From Paracoccaceae bacterium (GTDB lineage Bacteria > Pseudomonadota > Alphaproteobacteria > Rhodobacterales > Rhodobacteraceae), in NCBI GenBank assembly GCA_018222585.1, contig JAAFAB010000001.1, positions 532,198 to 596,197 of the forward strand: a stretch of DNA of 64,000 nt. The letters are read 5' to 3'. A program made the translations under genes and the position numbers. This document shows, one piece after another, positions 8,492 to 16,636 of the stretch. The notes beneath the pieces were generated by a model. It was not told the origin of the DNA. It saw only the letters and a program-made list of their open reading frames with translations, and ran no database searches. The first letter of the stretch is position 1. Each line of letters begins with the position of its first letter.

Positions 8492-9097
8492 TTAGCTCTG
8501 GCCCGGGCGCTTCAGCGAGAAGACCTCGCGCACCGCCGCGTAGTCGCGGTAACCGAGGCGCGAGAGGCTTTCGGCCCGGGTCACGTCGAAATGGCCGTCG
8601 ACAAGATAGGTATCGTCGATATGCACGCCGGTGACCTCGCCGAGGACCATGGTGTTATGGGCGCCCTTCAGGGCGATGATCTCGGTCACCTTGCATTCCA
8701 GCGCCGCCGGGGTGGCCGCGACGCGGGGGCAGTCGATGGTGCGGCACTCGGCCTTCTCCAATCCGGCGGCGGCGAATTCATCCTCTCCGGCGGCCAGCGC
8801 GGCAGAGGAGGCATTCATCGCGTCGCGCAGCGCGTAGGACACGAGATTGCAGCAGAAGACTCCGGTTTCGCGAATCTGGGCGACGCTGTCCTTGCCGCCG
8901 TCGCGGTCAGGCTTGGCGCCGGTCGAGGCGAACATCACCTGCATCGGGCTGTCGGAAACGGCGTTGAAAAAGGAATAGGGAGCAAGGTTGTCGCCCATGG
9001 CGCCCCGGGTCGAGATCCAGCCGATCGGGCGCGGCGCCACGATCGCCTTGAAGGGGTTGTGCGGCAGGGGGTGGCCGGCCTCGGGCTCGTAGAACAT
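8492..9097 (-). CDS. Flavin reductase-like, FMN-binding split-barrel protein
   Basis: 201 residues starting MFYEPEAGHPLPHNPFKAI. The segment RPIGWISTRGAMGDNLAPYSFFN (about residues 23-45) is the flavin-binding signature of the flavin reductase-like split-barrel family. Related proteins reduce FMN/FAD for a partner monooxygenase or carry bound FMN; no partner gene is adjacent. ATG 9097 follows AAGGAG with good spacing and was preferred over an upstream in-frame start at 9160. Confidence 0.85.
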   Translation of the reverse strand: MFYEPEAGHPLPHNPFKAIVAPRPIGWISTRGAMGDNLAPYSFFNAVSDSPMQVMFASTGAKPDRDGGKDSVAQIRETGVFCCNLVSYALRDAMNASSAALAAGEDEFAAAGLEKAECRTIDCPRVAATPAALECKVTEIIALKGAHNTMVLGEVTGVHIDDTYLVDGHFDVTRAESLSRLGYRDYAAVREVFSLKRPGQS

Positions 9098-9183
9098 CGC
9101 GTTCTCCTTGGTCTGCATCGGTTTGCTGCGGACCCTATCCCGTGGTAGGGCGAATGCCACCCGAAAAGGACGAGACGCGGCCG

Positions 9184-9669
9184 ATGTTCACTCTCTTGCC
9201 CGAGACGACGGAAGACTGGTGGGAGGTGGAAGCCCTCTATGACCTCTGTTTCGCGCCCGGGCGGACCGCCCTCAGTTCCTACCGGCTGCGCGACGGGGTG
9301 CCCCCGGTGCCCGAGTTGTGCCTGACCGCGCGCGACCGCGAGGGGACCATCGCCGGGGCCATCCGATACTGGCCGGTGCTGACGGGCGGGCAGCCGGCGC
9401 TTCTGCTGGGGCCGGTCGCGGTGCACCCGACGCACCAGGGCGAGGGGCTGGGTGGGCTGCTGATCAACGCCTCGCTGCATCGGGCGCGGGACGAGGGCTG
9501 GGGCCGGGTCATGCTGGTCGGCGATGCGCCCTATTACAGCCGCTTCGGCTTTGCCAGGCTGACCGGAATCACCATGCCGCCCCCCACCAACCCCGACCGC
9601 GTACTGGGGCTGGAGCTGCGCCCCGGCGCCTGGGAGGGCGTGGCCGGAGACGTGACCCGGGCAAGCTGA
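9184..9669 (+). CDS. GNAT-family N-acetyltransferase (YhbS-like)
   Basis: About 161 residues. The acetyl-CoA pyrophosphate loop is LGPVAVHPTHQGEGLGGLL, followed by VGDAPYYSRFGF, a combination typical of COG3153 acetyltransferases. The acceptor is unknown. The gene is divergent from the flavin reductase with about 86 bp between starts. ATG 9184 (MFTLLPET) was chosen for the AAAGGA upstream and the family N-terminus; in-frame ATGs at 9142 and 9154 are possible alternatives. Confidence 0.82.
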   Translation: MFTLLPETTEDWWEVEALYDLCFAPGRTALSSYRLRDGVPPVPELCLTARDREGTIAGAIRYWPVLTGGQPALLLGPVAVHPTHQGEGLGGLLINASLHRARDEGWGRVMLVGDAPYYSRFGFARLTGITMPPPTNPDRVLGLELRPGAWEGVAGDVTRAS

Positions 9670-9782
9670 CAGCACGCCGCCGGTCCGCAGGAGACCTCGC
9701 CGGCAGAGGTCAGGAGATCCCGCCGCCAGCCCTTTCCTTTCGCCCTGCCTGCCCCCATCTCAATGCCAGACCGGAGGAGAGC

Positions 9783-10562
9783 ATGGACACAGGACCCGTA
9801 CCGCCCCAGATCGAACTGAGCCCCGCGCTGGCCGAGGAGATCGCCGCCCTGGCGAAACTGCACCGGCGTGCCGGAGGGCCCGGGCTGCAGGTGCTGACCC
9901 TGCTCGGCACCCGCGCCGAGGGGCTGCTGGAACGGCTGCCCGAAGGTGTGCGCGGGCGGCTGGACCGGGCGACCGAGGCGGCGCTCTCGGCGGCGATGAA
10001 GGCTGCCCAGGGCTCACGCGGGCTGGTGAAGGACCAGCCGGACTGGCTGAACCGCGCAGTGACCGCGGCGCTTGGTGCGGCAGGTGGTTTCGGCGGGCTG
10101 CCCTCGGCCATGGCCGAGCTGCCGGTGACCACCACCGTGCTGCTGCGCGCCATCCAGGGCGTTGCCGCCGACGAGGGCTTTGATCCGGCCGAGGCCAACG
10201 TGCAGTTCGACTCGATCCGCGTCTTTGCCGCTGCCGGGCCGCTGGCCGAGGACGATGGCGCCGATGCCGCCTTCCTGGCCACCCGGCTGACCCTGACCGG
10301 CACCACGATGCAGGCGCTGATCTCCTCCGTCGCGCCGCGCCTCGCCGCCGCCCTCGGGCAGAAGCTGGCGGCGCAGACCGTGCCGGTGTTGGGGGCCGCC
10401 GCCGGGGCGGCGGTGAACTATGCCTATACCAGCTACTATCAGGACATGGCGCGGGTGCATTTCCGCCTGCGTCGCCTGGCCATCGACGAGGATCGCCGCC
10501 CCGAGGACCTGGCCGAGGCGCTGCGGGCCGAGCTTACGCGGAAGCCTCTGCGAAAGGGCTGA
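9783..10562 (+). CDS. EcsC-family protein
   Basis: 259 residues. The middle and C-terminal parts (ELPVTTTVLLRAIQGVAADEGFD; the glycine/alanine-rich helix GAAAGAAVNYAYTSYYQ; the basic VHFRLRRLAI) match the EcsC family, named after a Bacillus gene next to the EcsAB ABC transporter but of unknown biochemical role. The alanine-rich amphipathic segment near residues 190-225 suggests membrane association. GGAGGAGAG lies just upstream of ATG 9783. The end overlaps the 3' end of the convergent racemase-like gene by 29 bp. Confidence 0.82.
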   Translation: MDTGPVPPQIELSPALAEEIAALAKLHRRAGGPGLQVLTLLGTRAEGLLERLPEGVRGRLDRATEAALSAAMKAAQGSRGLVKDQPDWLNRAVTAALGAAGGFGGLPSAMAELPVTTTVLLRAIQGVAADEGFDPAEANVQFDSIRVFAAAGPLAEDDGADAAFLATRLTLTGTTMQALISSVAPRLAAALGQKLAAQTVPVLGAAAGAAVNYAYTSYYQDMARVHFRLRRLAIDEDRRPEDLAEALRAELTRKPLRKG

Positions 10563-11292
10563 GGGCGAACAGCCGCCCCGGCCCCTGCGGCACCACCCCG
10601 GCCTGCTGCATCATGTGCCAGGCAAGCACCTGGTTCGAGGACAGGACCGGCAGGCCGACCTGGGCCTCGATCCGCTCCAGCAGGCCGAGGGTGCGCAGGT
10701 TGGTGCAGGAAAGGAACAGCGCATCGACCCGCGCCTTGCGCGCCAGCGCCGCCGCGCCGAACAGGATCGAGCCGGCGTCGATGCGCACCACCATGGCCTC
10801 ATGCGGGACGGCGAAGCTGCCGCAGACCGGCACCTGCAGCCCGTAGCCTTCCAGGCAGCTGGCCAGCTTGTCCGAGACCGGCTGCGAATAGGGCGACAGG
10901 ATCCCCAGGCGGCGCACCCGCAGCGCCTTGCAGGCGGCCAGCAGCGCGCTGAGAGGATTGCTCACCGCGCGGGTGGTGGCGGTGGCGCGCAGCAGCCTCT
11001 CGACCTGACCGATGCCGAGGGTCGCGGAGCCGGAAGTGCAGGCATAGGCCAGCGAGGCGAAGTCGACCCCGGTGGGAAACAGCGACACCGCCTGTGAAAG
11101 GTGGTTGCGGATCTCCGTCAGGTTCTCGAGCGTCAGCTCGTCCCCCGCGGGCACGCGGGTGACCAGCAGCTCGATCTCCCGGGGGAGCAGGTCGCGGAAA
11201 TCGCGTTCGATGGTCTCGTCGCTTTTCAGGACAACGAGGCCGATCTGCGGCCTGCGCTCAGGGTCGAGGGCGAAGGGAAAGACTTCGTTCAT
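10534..11292 (-). CDS. Asp/Glu racemase-superfamily protein (maleate isomerase / EutA-like)
   Basis: 252 residues. Two cysteines in mirror positions, C85 (AYACTSGSATLG) and C196 (FLSCTNLRT), are the catalytic pair of the aspartate/glutamate racemase fold. The overall layout matches maleate cis-trans isomerase and the ectoine-utilisation protein EutA rather than MurI. Such enzymes isomerise, racemise or decarboxylate a carboxylic or amino acid in the cytoplasm. ATG 11292 overlaps the stop of the upstream M24 gene by 4 bp (ATGA), showing translational coupling. It is the last gene of a three-gene operon, so it may process the product of the upstream lyase. Confidence 0.8.
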   Translation of the reverse strand: MNEVFPFALDPERRPQIGLVVLKSDETIERDFRDLLPREIELLVTRVPAGDELTLENLTEIRNHLSQAVSLFPTGVDFASLAYACTSGSATLGIGQVERLLRATATTRAVSNPLSALLAACKALRVRRLGILSPYSQPVSDKLASCLEGYGLQVPVCGSFAVPHEAMVVRIDAGSILFGAAALARKARVDALFLSCTNLRTLGLLERIEAQVGLPVLSSNQVLAWHMMQQAGVVPQGPGRLFALSPFAEASA

Positions 11293-12449
11293 AGCTCGAG
11301 GATTGCCGCATCCGCGGGCCCGGTCAACCATTCCGTGTGCCCCGCCTGCACGACGATGTTCTCCTCGTGCACCAGCATCCGCCCCGGCGCCAGGTCGATC
11401 CCCGGTTCCAGCGTCAGCACCATGCCCGGTTCCAGCACGGTCTCGTCCTCGGGGATCAGCGAGGGCTGCTCGGTCAGCTGCAGGCCCAGCCCGTGCCCGA
11501 GGCGCCCCGCCCCGGAGCCACCCGCGCCGCCGGTGACGATCCGGTCCATGGCGTGAAACAGGTCGCAGACCCGCGCACCGGGACGGGCCAGGGCGAAGGC
11601 GGCCTGAGTGGCCTCGATCAGCCGCTCATGGGCACGGGCGACCTCGGGCAGGGGCGGCCCGAGGCTGAAGTTGCGGTCGAAGTCACAGAAATAGCCCTGG
11701 CGGATCAGCCCGGTATCCAGCATCAGCACGTCGCCACGCGCCAGCGGCCTGTCATCGGCGGGAGAGATCACGTCGCCGTAGCCCCCGGGCGCCGCCGCGC
11801 CGGCCAGATAGGGCACCCAGTCGGCGCCCTCTGCGAGGCAGAGCGCCTGGAAGTCGCGGAACACCTGCGAGAGGGGCACGCCTTCGGCGGCGATCTCGGG
11901 CACCCGGGCAAAGGCCCGTCCCGCGCAGGCGCAGGTGGCCCGGACAAGGGTGATCTCGGCAGGCGACTTGACGCTGCGCAGACGCTCCAGCAGCCGGCCG
12001 TCACCGCCGATCCGCCGCCCCTGCGCGGCCAACCCGGCCTCGAGCCGGCGCTGGTCCGCGTAGGGCATCCTGAGGGTGGTCCCCAGCCCCTCCGGCAGGG
12101 CCAGCGTACCGCCAGCGGGCAGCAGGTCGCAGATCGTGTGCAGCAGCAGGCTGACGCCGTCGTCAGACATGTCGGGGGCCCGCCAGCAGCGGATGTCGCG
12201 GACCCAGGTCCGGGCCATCAGCGCCTGCCCGATCGAGGGGATGACCGCCACCGGATCGCCCCGGGCGGGCACCAGCAGGAACCAGGGGCGGGTCGGACTC
12301 TCCCAGAAGCGGGTCAGGAAGCCTGCAACATAGCGCAGGTCCGCATCGGTGCTGAGCAGCAACGCCCCCGCCCCCGCCGCTGCCAGCCCCGTCTGGATCC
12401 GCGCCAGGCGGTCGCGGTACTCGGTTTCGGGAAGGGCGGACTGGCTCAT
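11289..12449 (-). CDS. M24-family (Xaa-Pro aminopeptidase-like) hydrolase
   Basis: 386 residues: an N-terminal creatinase-like domain (about 1-150) and a C-terminal pita-bread domain with the five metal ligands in place: D245 (LDTG), D256 (CDFD), H319 (GHGLG), E348 (LEPG) and E362 (HEEN). The family includes Xaa-Pro peptidases, creatinase and ectoine hydrolase; the N-terminal substrate-side residues do not look like ectoine hydrolase. It sits 7 bp after the PLP lyase and overlaps the racemase-like gene, so it probably opens an amide or C-N bond in the same pathway. The substrate is unknown. Confidence 0.85.
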   Translation of the reverse strand: MSQSALPETEYRDRLARIQTGLAAAGAGALLLSTDADLRYVAGFLTRFWESPTRPWFLLVPARGDPVAVIPSIGQALMARTWVRDIRCWRAPDMSDDGVSLLLHTICDLLPAGGTLALPEGLGTTLRMPYADQRRLEAGLAAQGRRIGGDGRLLERLRSVKSPAEITLVRATCACAGRAFARVPEIAAEGVPLSQVFRDFQALCLAEGADWVPYLAGAAAPGGYGDVISPADDRPLARGDVLMLDTGLIRQGYFCDFDRNFSLGPPLPEVARAHERLIEATQAAFALARPGARVCDLFHAMDRIVTGGAGGSGAGRLGHGLGLQLTEQPSLIPEDETVLEPGMVLTLEPGIDLAPGRMLVHEENIVVQAGHTEWLTGPADAAILEL

Positions 12450-12456
12450 CCGCGGC

Positions 12457-13509
12457 TCACTCCAGCGGCTCGGGCTGTTCCGAGAGGATCACCAGCACCC
12501 GCGAGGCCGGACCGAGATCCAGCGCCACCCCCTGTTCGGCCAGCGCCAGCAGGCCGGCCAGCCCCGCCGCCCCGGAGGGCGTCGTGGGCAAGCCGGCGCC
12601 CGCCGCCTTGGCCGCCCCCTGCGCCGCCTCCGCCTCGGTGATCGTCTGGAAGCCATCGGCATCCCGCGCCAGCCCCTTCAGCGCGATCAGCGAAGGTGCC
12701 TTGCAATCCAGCCGCCCCATGACCGAGACCGGCCCGCTGGCCGTCACCGGCGCCCCGGCGGCAATGGAACCGGCCAGGGCCGGGGCGAAGGCAGGTTCGA
12801 CCACGACGATCCGCGGCGCGGCGCCCCAGTGGGCGCGCACGAAGGCCGCCGCCGCCCCCGCAAGACCCCCGACCCCGGCCTGCAGGAAGACATGTGTCGG
12901 GGCTTCGTCCAACTGCCCGGCCACCTCGGCCATCAGCGCCAGGTAGCCCTCCATCAGCAGGTGGGGACGCTTCAGGTAGCCGGGCCAGGAACTGTCCGAG
13001 ATCAGCTCAAGCCCCTCGGTCGCGGCGGCACGGGCAGCGGCGGCCATGCTGGCCTCGTAGTCCGCACCTTCCCGGCGCACCTCGGCGCCATGGCCGCGCA
13101 GGGTGCGGGCGAAGCTCTCGGGCACGGTCTCGGCGATGTAGATCCGCGCCCTGGCCCCGAAAGCCCGCGCCCCCGCCGCCACCGAGAGACCATGGTTGCC
13201 GGCGCTGGCGGTGACATAGGTACGCCCCCGCGCCAGCCCCTCCTCCGCCTCGCGGGCGATCACATGGGCCGCGCCGAGCGCCTTGAAACTGCCCAGCCCC
13301 ATGCGCCCGCGCTCGTCCTTGATCCAGAGCGCTCCGACCCCCGCCGCCTGCGCCAGGCCGGGGGCCGCGACAAGGGGCGTCGCCGCCGCCTCGGGGCAGC
13401 GGGCCAGCAAGGCCAGCACGCGGGCGGGATCGGCGGCGGGGGCCGGCACATCGGCCAGCTCCGGGTGGGTCAGCCCCGTGCCACGAAAGGGGTTCAGCAG
13501 GATTTCCAT
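12457..13509 (-). CDS. PLP-dependent lyase, diaminopropionate ammonia-lyase-like
   Basis: 350 residues, fold-type II PLP enzyme. K76 lies in KDERGRMGLGSFKALGA, the pattern of diaminopropionate ammonia-lyase (family form KDE..R.GLxxFKxLG) rather than serine/threonine dehydratase. TASAGNHGLSVA is the phosphate-cradle loop and HVFLQAGVGGLAGA the glycine loop. It would eliminate ammonia from an amino acid such as a 2,3-diamino acid, giving a 2-keto acid. Start ATG 13509 (MEILLNPFRG) was preferred to 13545. It is first in an operon with the M24 hydrolase and the racemase-like protein. At 350 residues it is shorter than typical diaminopropionate ammonia-lyases (about 400), so substrate specificity is uncertain. 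Confidence 0.78.
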   Translation of the reverse strand: MEILLNPFRGTGLTHPELADVPAPAADPARVLALLARCPEAAATPLVAAPGLAQAAGVGALWIKDERGRMGLGSFKALGAAHVIAREAEEGLARGRTYVTASAGNHGLSVAAGARAFGARARIYIAETVPESFARTLRGHGAEVRREGADYEASMAAAARAAATEGLELISDSSWPGYLKRPHLLMEGYLALMAEVAGQLDEAPTHVFLQAGVGGLAGAAAAFVRAHWGAAPRIVVVEPAFAPALAGSIAAGAPVTASGPVSVMGRLDCKAPSLIALKGLARDADGFQTITEAEAAQGAAKAAGAGLPTTPSGAAGLAGLLALAEQGVALDLGPASRVLVILSEQPEPLE

Positions 13510-13586
13510 GTCACCAGTGCTGCACGGCCTCCCGTCCCGGGTCAATCTCCGCCGGAAAGATCGCCCTGCGACCGCGGCGGTGCCGG

Positions 13587-14411
13587 TCAGTCGCGCAGCG
13601 GTTCCGGGCGCAGCACCATGATGGTCGGCCGCTCCGGCAGGCTGCGCAGCGAGACCTCGATCTCGCGGGTGTCGTGCAGCTGGACGTCGAAATCGCTGCT
13701 GACCTCGTTCAGGAACCAGTTCAGGCTGGCGCCGGAAAACCAGTGCATCGGCAGCACGATCGAGCTCTTCATCCGCTCCACCACCCGCACCATCGAGGCG
13801 GTGTCGAGAGTCATGCCCCCATCCACCGGCACCATCACCACGTCGAGCCGTCCGATGGCGGCATATTGCTCGTCATTGGGTTCATGATGCAGGTGGCCGA
13901 GATGGCCGATGCAGAGCCCGCCGACCTCGAAGACGAAGATCGAATTGCCGTTCTCCTCGACCCCGCCCGACCCGGCGCGGATGTCGGTGGAGACATTGCG
14001 CACCAGCATGTCGCCGACCTCGATCAGGTGATCGGCCGGGGCGCCGTAGGTCTCGGACCAGCCGCGCAGGACATGGGGGATACCGGGGTCGGGGAAATTG
14101 GTGAAATGGCTGGAATGGGCGTGATTCATGGTCACCACGTCGGGTAGATAGTCGGCGCTGCCGACATGGCCGGGATAGTCGGTGATGGCGCCGACGCCGC
14201 CGGGCGACTGAATCAGGAAAGCCGAATGGGTCAGGTAGCTGATGCGCACGGTATAGTCGGGCAGCGGATCGCGGAACCCGGCCTTGTGAAGAAACTGCAC
14301 GCCCGGCGTCGCGTCGGCGATGGCGATGCAGTGGCTGACCGGCACCTGGGCGCGGGCCGGCAGGGCGAGGGCCGAAAGGGCGACGAGGCAGGCGGCAGTC
14401 TGGCGCAACAT
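13587..14411 (-). CDS. Exported metallo-beta-lactamase-fold hydrolase with altered zinc motif
   Basis: 274 residues. A signal peptide (about 1-21, ending ALPARA) indicates periplasmic export. The core resembles UlaG-like MBL proteins: ISYLTHSAFLIQ, then MNHAHSSHFTNF near residue 97, a later GHLGHLHHEP and PMHWFSG. The canonical HxHxDH is HAHSSH here (H97, H99, H102, with Ser101 instead of Asp), so the second-metal ligand is absent and mononuclear or altered chemistry is likely. Start ATG 14411 follows GCAGGAGG. It is not obviously in an operon. Function is unknown. Confidence 0.78.
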   Translation of the reverse strand: MLRQTAACLVALSALALPARAQVPVSHCIAIADATPGVQFLHKAGFRDPLPDYTVRISYLTHSAFLIQSPGGVGAITDYPGHVGSADYLPDVVTMNHAHSSHFTNFPDPGIPHVLRGWSETYGAPADHLIEVGDMLVRNVSTDIRAGSGGVEENGNSIFVFEVGGLCIGHLGHLHHEPNDEQYAAIGRLDVVMVPVDGGMTLDTASMVRVVERMKSSIVLPMHWFSGASLNWFLNEVSSDFDVQLHDTREIEVSLRSLPERPTIMVLRPEPLRD

Positions 14412-14789
14412 GGGCGGTCCTCCTGCCGAGAAGTTAGCACGGCGGGCGCCCTCTTCGGGGTCACGCCAGCGTGAGACCGCGGCAGGGAGGAGAGACTGCC
14501 CGCAAAAGCGGCAGCGCCCCCCGTCGCCTGTCGCCTGTCGCCTGTCAACGGCCCCAGAAGCGTAGGTGCGGGCAACCCCTCGCAGAACGTCGGCTTCTTG
14601 AGGGAGCGGCGCTCTGCCCCACCCCGGTCGCGCTGTCTCGCCCGGGACAAATTCACGGGCGGATACGCTCACACGGCAAGCATGACAGGGTGCGACGCCC
14701 CTGCCCATCACCAGGCTGAAAATACTCGCGGGGGTGAGGCGCAGCCGAGGGGGCGGCAGCCCCCTCCTTCTGCCCCCGTATCCAGCCCC
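14412..14789. other. Intergenic region with repeat copy B and short palindromes
   Basis: A 378-bp gap between the exported MBL gene and the downstream end of a GNAT gene. It holds a perfect TCACGC-CA-GCGTGA palindrome (14461-14474), a 7-bp unit GTCGCCT repeated three times in tandem (about 14523-14543), and copy B of the dispersed repeat (14706-14767). I see no convincing gene. Confidence 0.6.
14706..14767 (+). repeat. Dispersed intergenic repeat, copy B
   Basis: Opens CATCACCAGGCTGAAAATAC on the plus strand and runs into a GGGGGCGGCAGCCCCCT-like hairpin, matching copies at 7362-7426 (inverted), 53592-53628 (inverted) and 53708-53780. Confidence 0.8.
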
Positions 14790-15374
14790 CTACCCGGCTT
14801 CCGTCCGGCCCCGCCGGTCCATGCGCAGCGCCGCATAGAGCACATGGGTGCGCCAACGCCCGTTGATCTGGAGGTAACTCTGGGCCACGCCCTCGTACTT
14901 GAAGCCGCAGCTTTCCAGCAGGGCGCGGGAGGGGGCGTTCTCGGGCAGGCAGGCGGCCTCGATGCGGCTCAGGTCCATGCGGTGAAAGGCGTGGTGCACG
15001 ACCCCCTGGATCGCCTCGCGCATGTAGCCCTGGCGTTTGTACCGTTCCCCGATCCAGTAGCCGAGGGTGCCGGCCAGCGAGGGCCCGCGACGGATGTTGT
15101 CCAGCGTGATCGCCCCCACCAGGGCGCCATCGCCGCGCCGCTCCAGGAACAGCGGCAGCGCCGTCCCCCCCGAGATCGACCGCTGCGCCCAGTAGACCCG
15201 GTTGGTGAAGCTGCGCCGGGTCAGGTGGTCGCTGGCCCAGGTCGGCTCCCAAGGGGTGAGGAAGGCGCGGCTTTCGTCACGCAGCTCGGTCCAGGCGCGG
15301 AAATCGGCATGGACCGGGGGGCGCAGGACCATCCGTTCCGTGTCGATCGCGACCTTGCGCCGGGACCTCAGCAT
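14790..15374 (-). CDS. RimJ/RimL-type GNAT N-acetyltransferase
   Basis: 194 residues. It starts MLRSRRKVAIDTERMVLRPP and has the features of the RimJ group: LGYWIGERYKRQGYMREAIQ (acetyl-CoA loop) and EAACLPENAPSRALLESCGF. RimJ-like enzymes acetylate ribosomal protein N-termini or small molecules. The start overlaps the stop of the upstream M16 peptidase by one base (TGATG), so it is translated from the thrC-M16 transcript. This pairing of an M16 peptidase with a RimJ-like GNAT downstream of thrC is familiar in Rhodobacterales. Confidence 0.87.
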   Translation of the reverse strand: MLRSRRKVAIDTERMVLRPPVHADFRAWTELRDESRAFLTPWEPTWASDHLTRRSFTNRVYWAQRSISGGTALPLFLERRGDGALVGAITLDNIRRGPSLAGTLGYWIGERYKRQGYMREAIQGVVHHAFHRMDLSRIEAACLPENAPSRALLESCGFKYEGVAQSYLQINGRWRTHVLYAALRMDRRGRTEAG

Positions 15375-16636
15375 CAGGCAGCGCGGCGGGCCTGAAGCCC
15401 TTCGAAGGCAGGCGCGCCCTCGACCGGACCATAGAGCGCCAGAGCCATGGGCGCCTGCCGGGCCATCTGCTCGGCATGGCTGCGGATATCCTCGGAGGTG
15501 ACCGCGTCGATACGCTGCACCACCTCGTCGAGGCCGGGCACGCGGCCCCAGATCTCGACCATGCGGGCCAGGCGTTCGGCGCGCGAGGACGCGCCTTCCA
15601 GCCCCATCAGCAGGCCGGCCTTCATCTGGGCCCGGGCGCGGTCGATCTCGGCGGTGGAAATGCCATCGGCAGCACGCGACATCTCGTCGAGGATCAGCCC
15701 CGAGAGATCGGCCACCTTGTCCGCCGAGGTCCCGGCGTAGATCGTCGTCATGCCGCTGTCGGTATAGGCGCCGGCCGAGGCGAAGACGGTGTAGCAGAGC
15801 CCGCGCTTCTCGCGCAGCTCCTGGAACAGCCGCGAGGACATGCCGCCACCAAGCGCCGCCGCGTAGATCTGCGCCGCATAGGCCCTGGGCGAGCGATAGT
15901 CGGGGCTCTCGAAGCCGAAGGTCACATGGGCCTGTTCCAGCGTCTTGACCTGGCGGACCTCTCCGCCGACGAACCGGGCAGGCACCAGATCGGGCTGGCC
16001 ATGGGCCTGCATGTCACCAAACAGCGCCTCGGCCTGTTTCACGATCTCGTCGTGATCCACCGCACCGGCGGCCGCCAGGATCATCTGGCCGGGGCCATAG
16101 TGCTCGGCAACGAAGCCCGCCAGGTCCTCGCGGGTGAAGGCGCGCACGCGGTCCTCGGGGCCGAGGATCGTGCGGCCGAGCGGCTGCTCGGGGTAGGCGC
16201 GTTCCTGCAGCCAGTCGAAGATCACGTCATCCGGAGTATCCAGCGCCTGGCCGATCTCGGAAAGGATCACCCCGCGCTCCATCTCGATTTCCGAAGGGTC
16301 GTAGACCGAGCGGCGCAGGATATCGGCGATCACGTCCAGCGCCAGCGGCACGTCGGCCTGCAGCACCCGGGCGTAATAGGCCGTCACCTCGCGCGAGGTA
16401 TAGGCGTTGATGTAGCCGCCGACATCCTCGATCACCTCGGCGATCTGCAGCGCGCTGCGGGTCTCGGTGCCCTTGAAGGCCATGTGTTCGAGGAAATGGG
16501 CGATGCCGTTCTGTTCCGGCCGCTCATGGCGGCCGCCGGCGGCGACCCAGATGCCGATCGAGGCCGATTGCAGCCCGGGCATATGTTCGGTCACGACGCG
16601 GAAGCCGTTCGGCAGGGTCGTCAGGTTGACGCTCAT
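15374..16636 (-). CDS. M16-family zinc peptidase (processing-peptidase-like)
   Basis: 420 residues, the usual length of single-chain bacterial M16B proteins. The inverted zinc motif HFLEHMAFKGT (HxxEH, about residues 47-51) is followed by the downstream glutamate region about 75 residues on. The second, inactive half carries RLFQELREKRGLCY. Relatives of mitochondrial processing peptidase, these are cytoplasmic or periplasmic proteases of unclear substrate; no signal peptide is visible. Its start at 16636 overlaps the thrC stop by 4 bp (ATGA), and it is also coupled to the downstream GNAT. Confidence 0.92.
   Translation of the reverse strand: MSVNLTTLPNGFRVVTEHMPGLQSASIGIWVAAGGRHERPEQNGIAHFLEHMAFKGTETRSALQIAEVIEDVGGYINAYTSREVTAYYARVLQADVPLALDVIADILRRSVYDPSEIEMERGVILSEIGQALDTPDDVIFDWLQERAYPEQPLGRTILGPEDRVRAFTREDLAGFVAEHYGPGQMILAAAGAVDHDEIVKQAEALFGDMQAHGQPDLVPARFVGGEVRQVKTLEQAHVTFGFESPDYRSPRAYAAQIYAAALGGGMSSRLFQELREKRGLCYTVFASAGAYTDSGMTTIYAGTSADKVADLSGLILDEMSRAADGISTAEIDRARAQMKAGLLMGLEGASSRAERLARMVEIWGRVPGLDEVVQRIDAVTSEDIRSHAEQMARQAPMALALYGPVEGAPAFEGLQARRAA

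Noticed and set aside
10534-13509. Assignment of the three-gene operon as ectoine degradation (eutABD/doeA)
   Set aside because: The M24 protein lacks the ectoine hydrolase-type N-terminal features and the PLP enzyme is diaminopropionate-lyase-like rather than EutB; no eutC or transporter is present.
14523-14543. GTCGCCT x3 as a CRISPR or phase-variation tract
   Set aside because: Three 7-bp units with no spacers and outside any gene; only a short tandem repeat.
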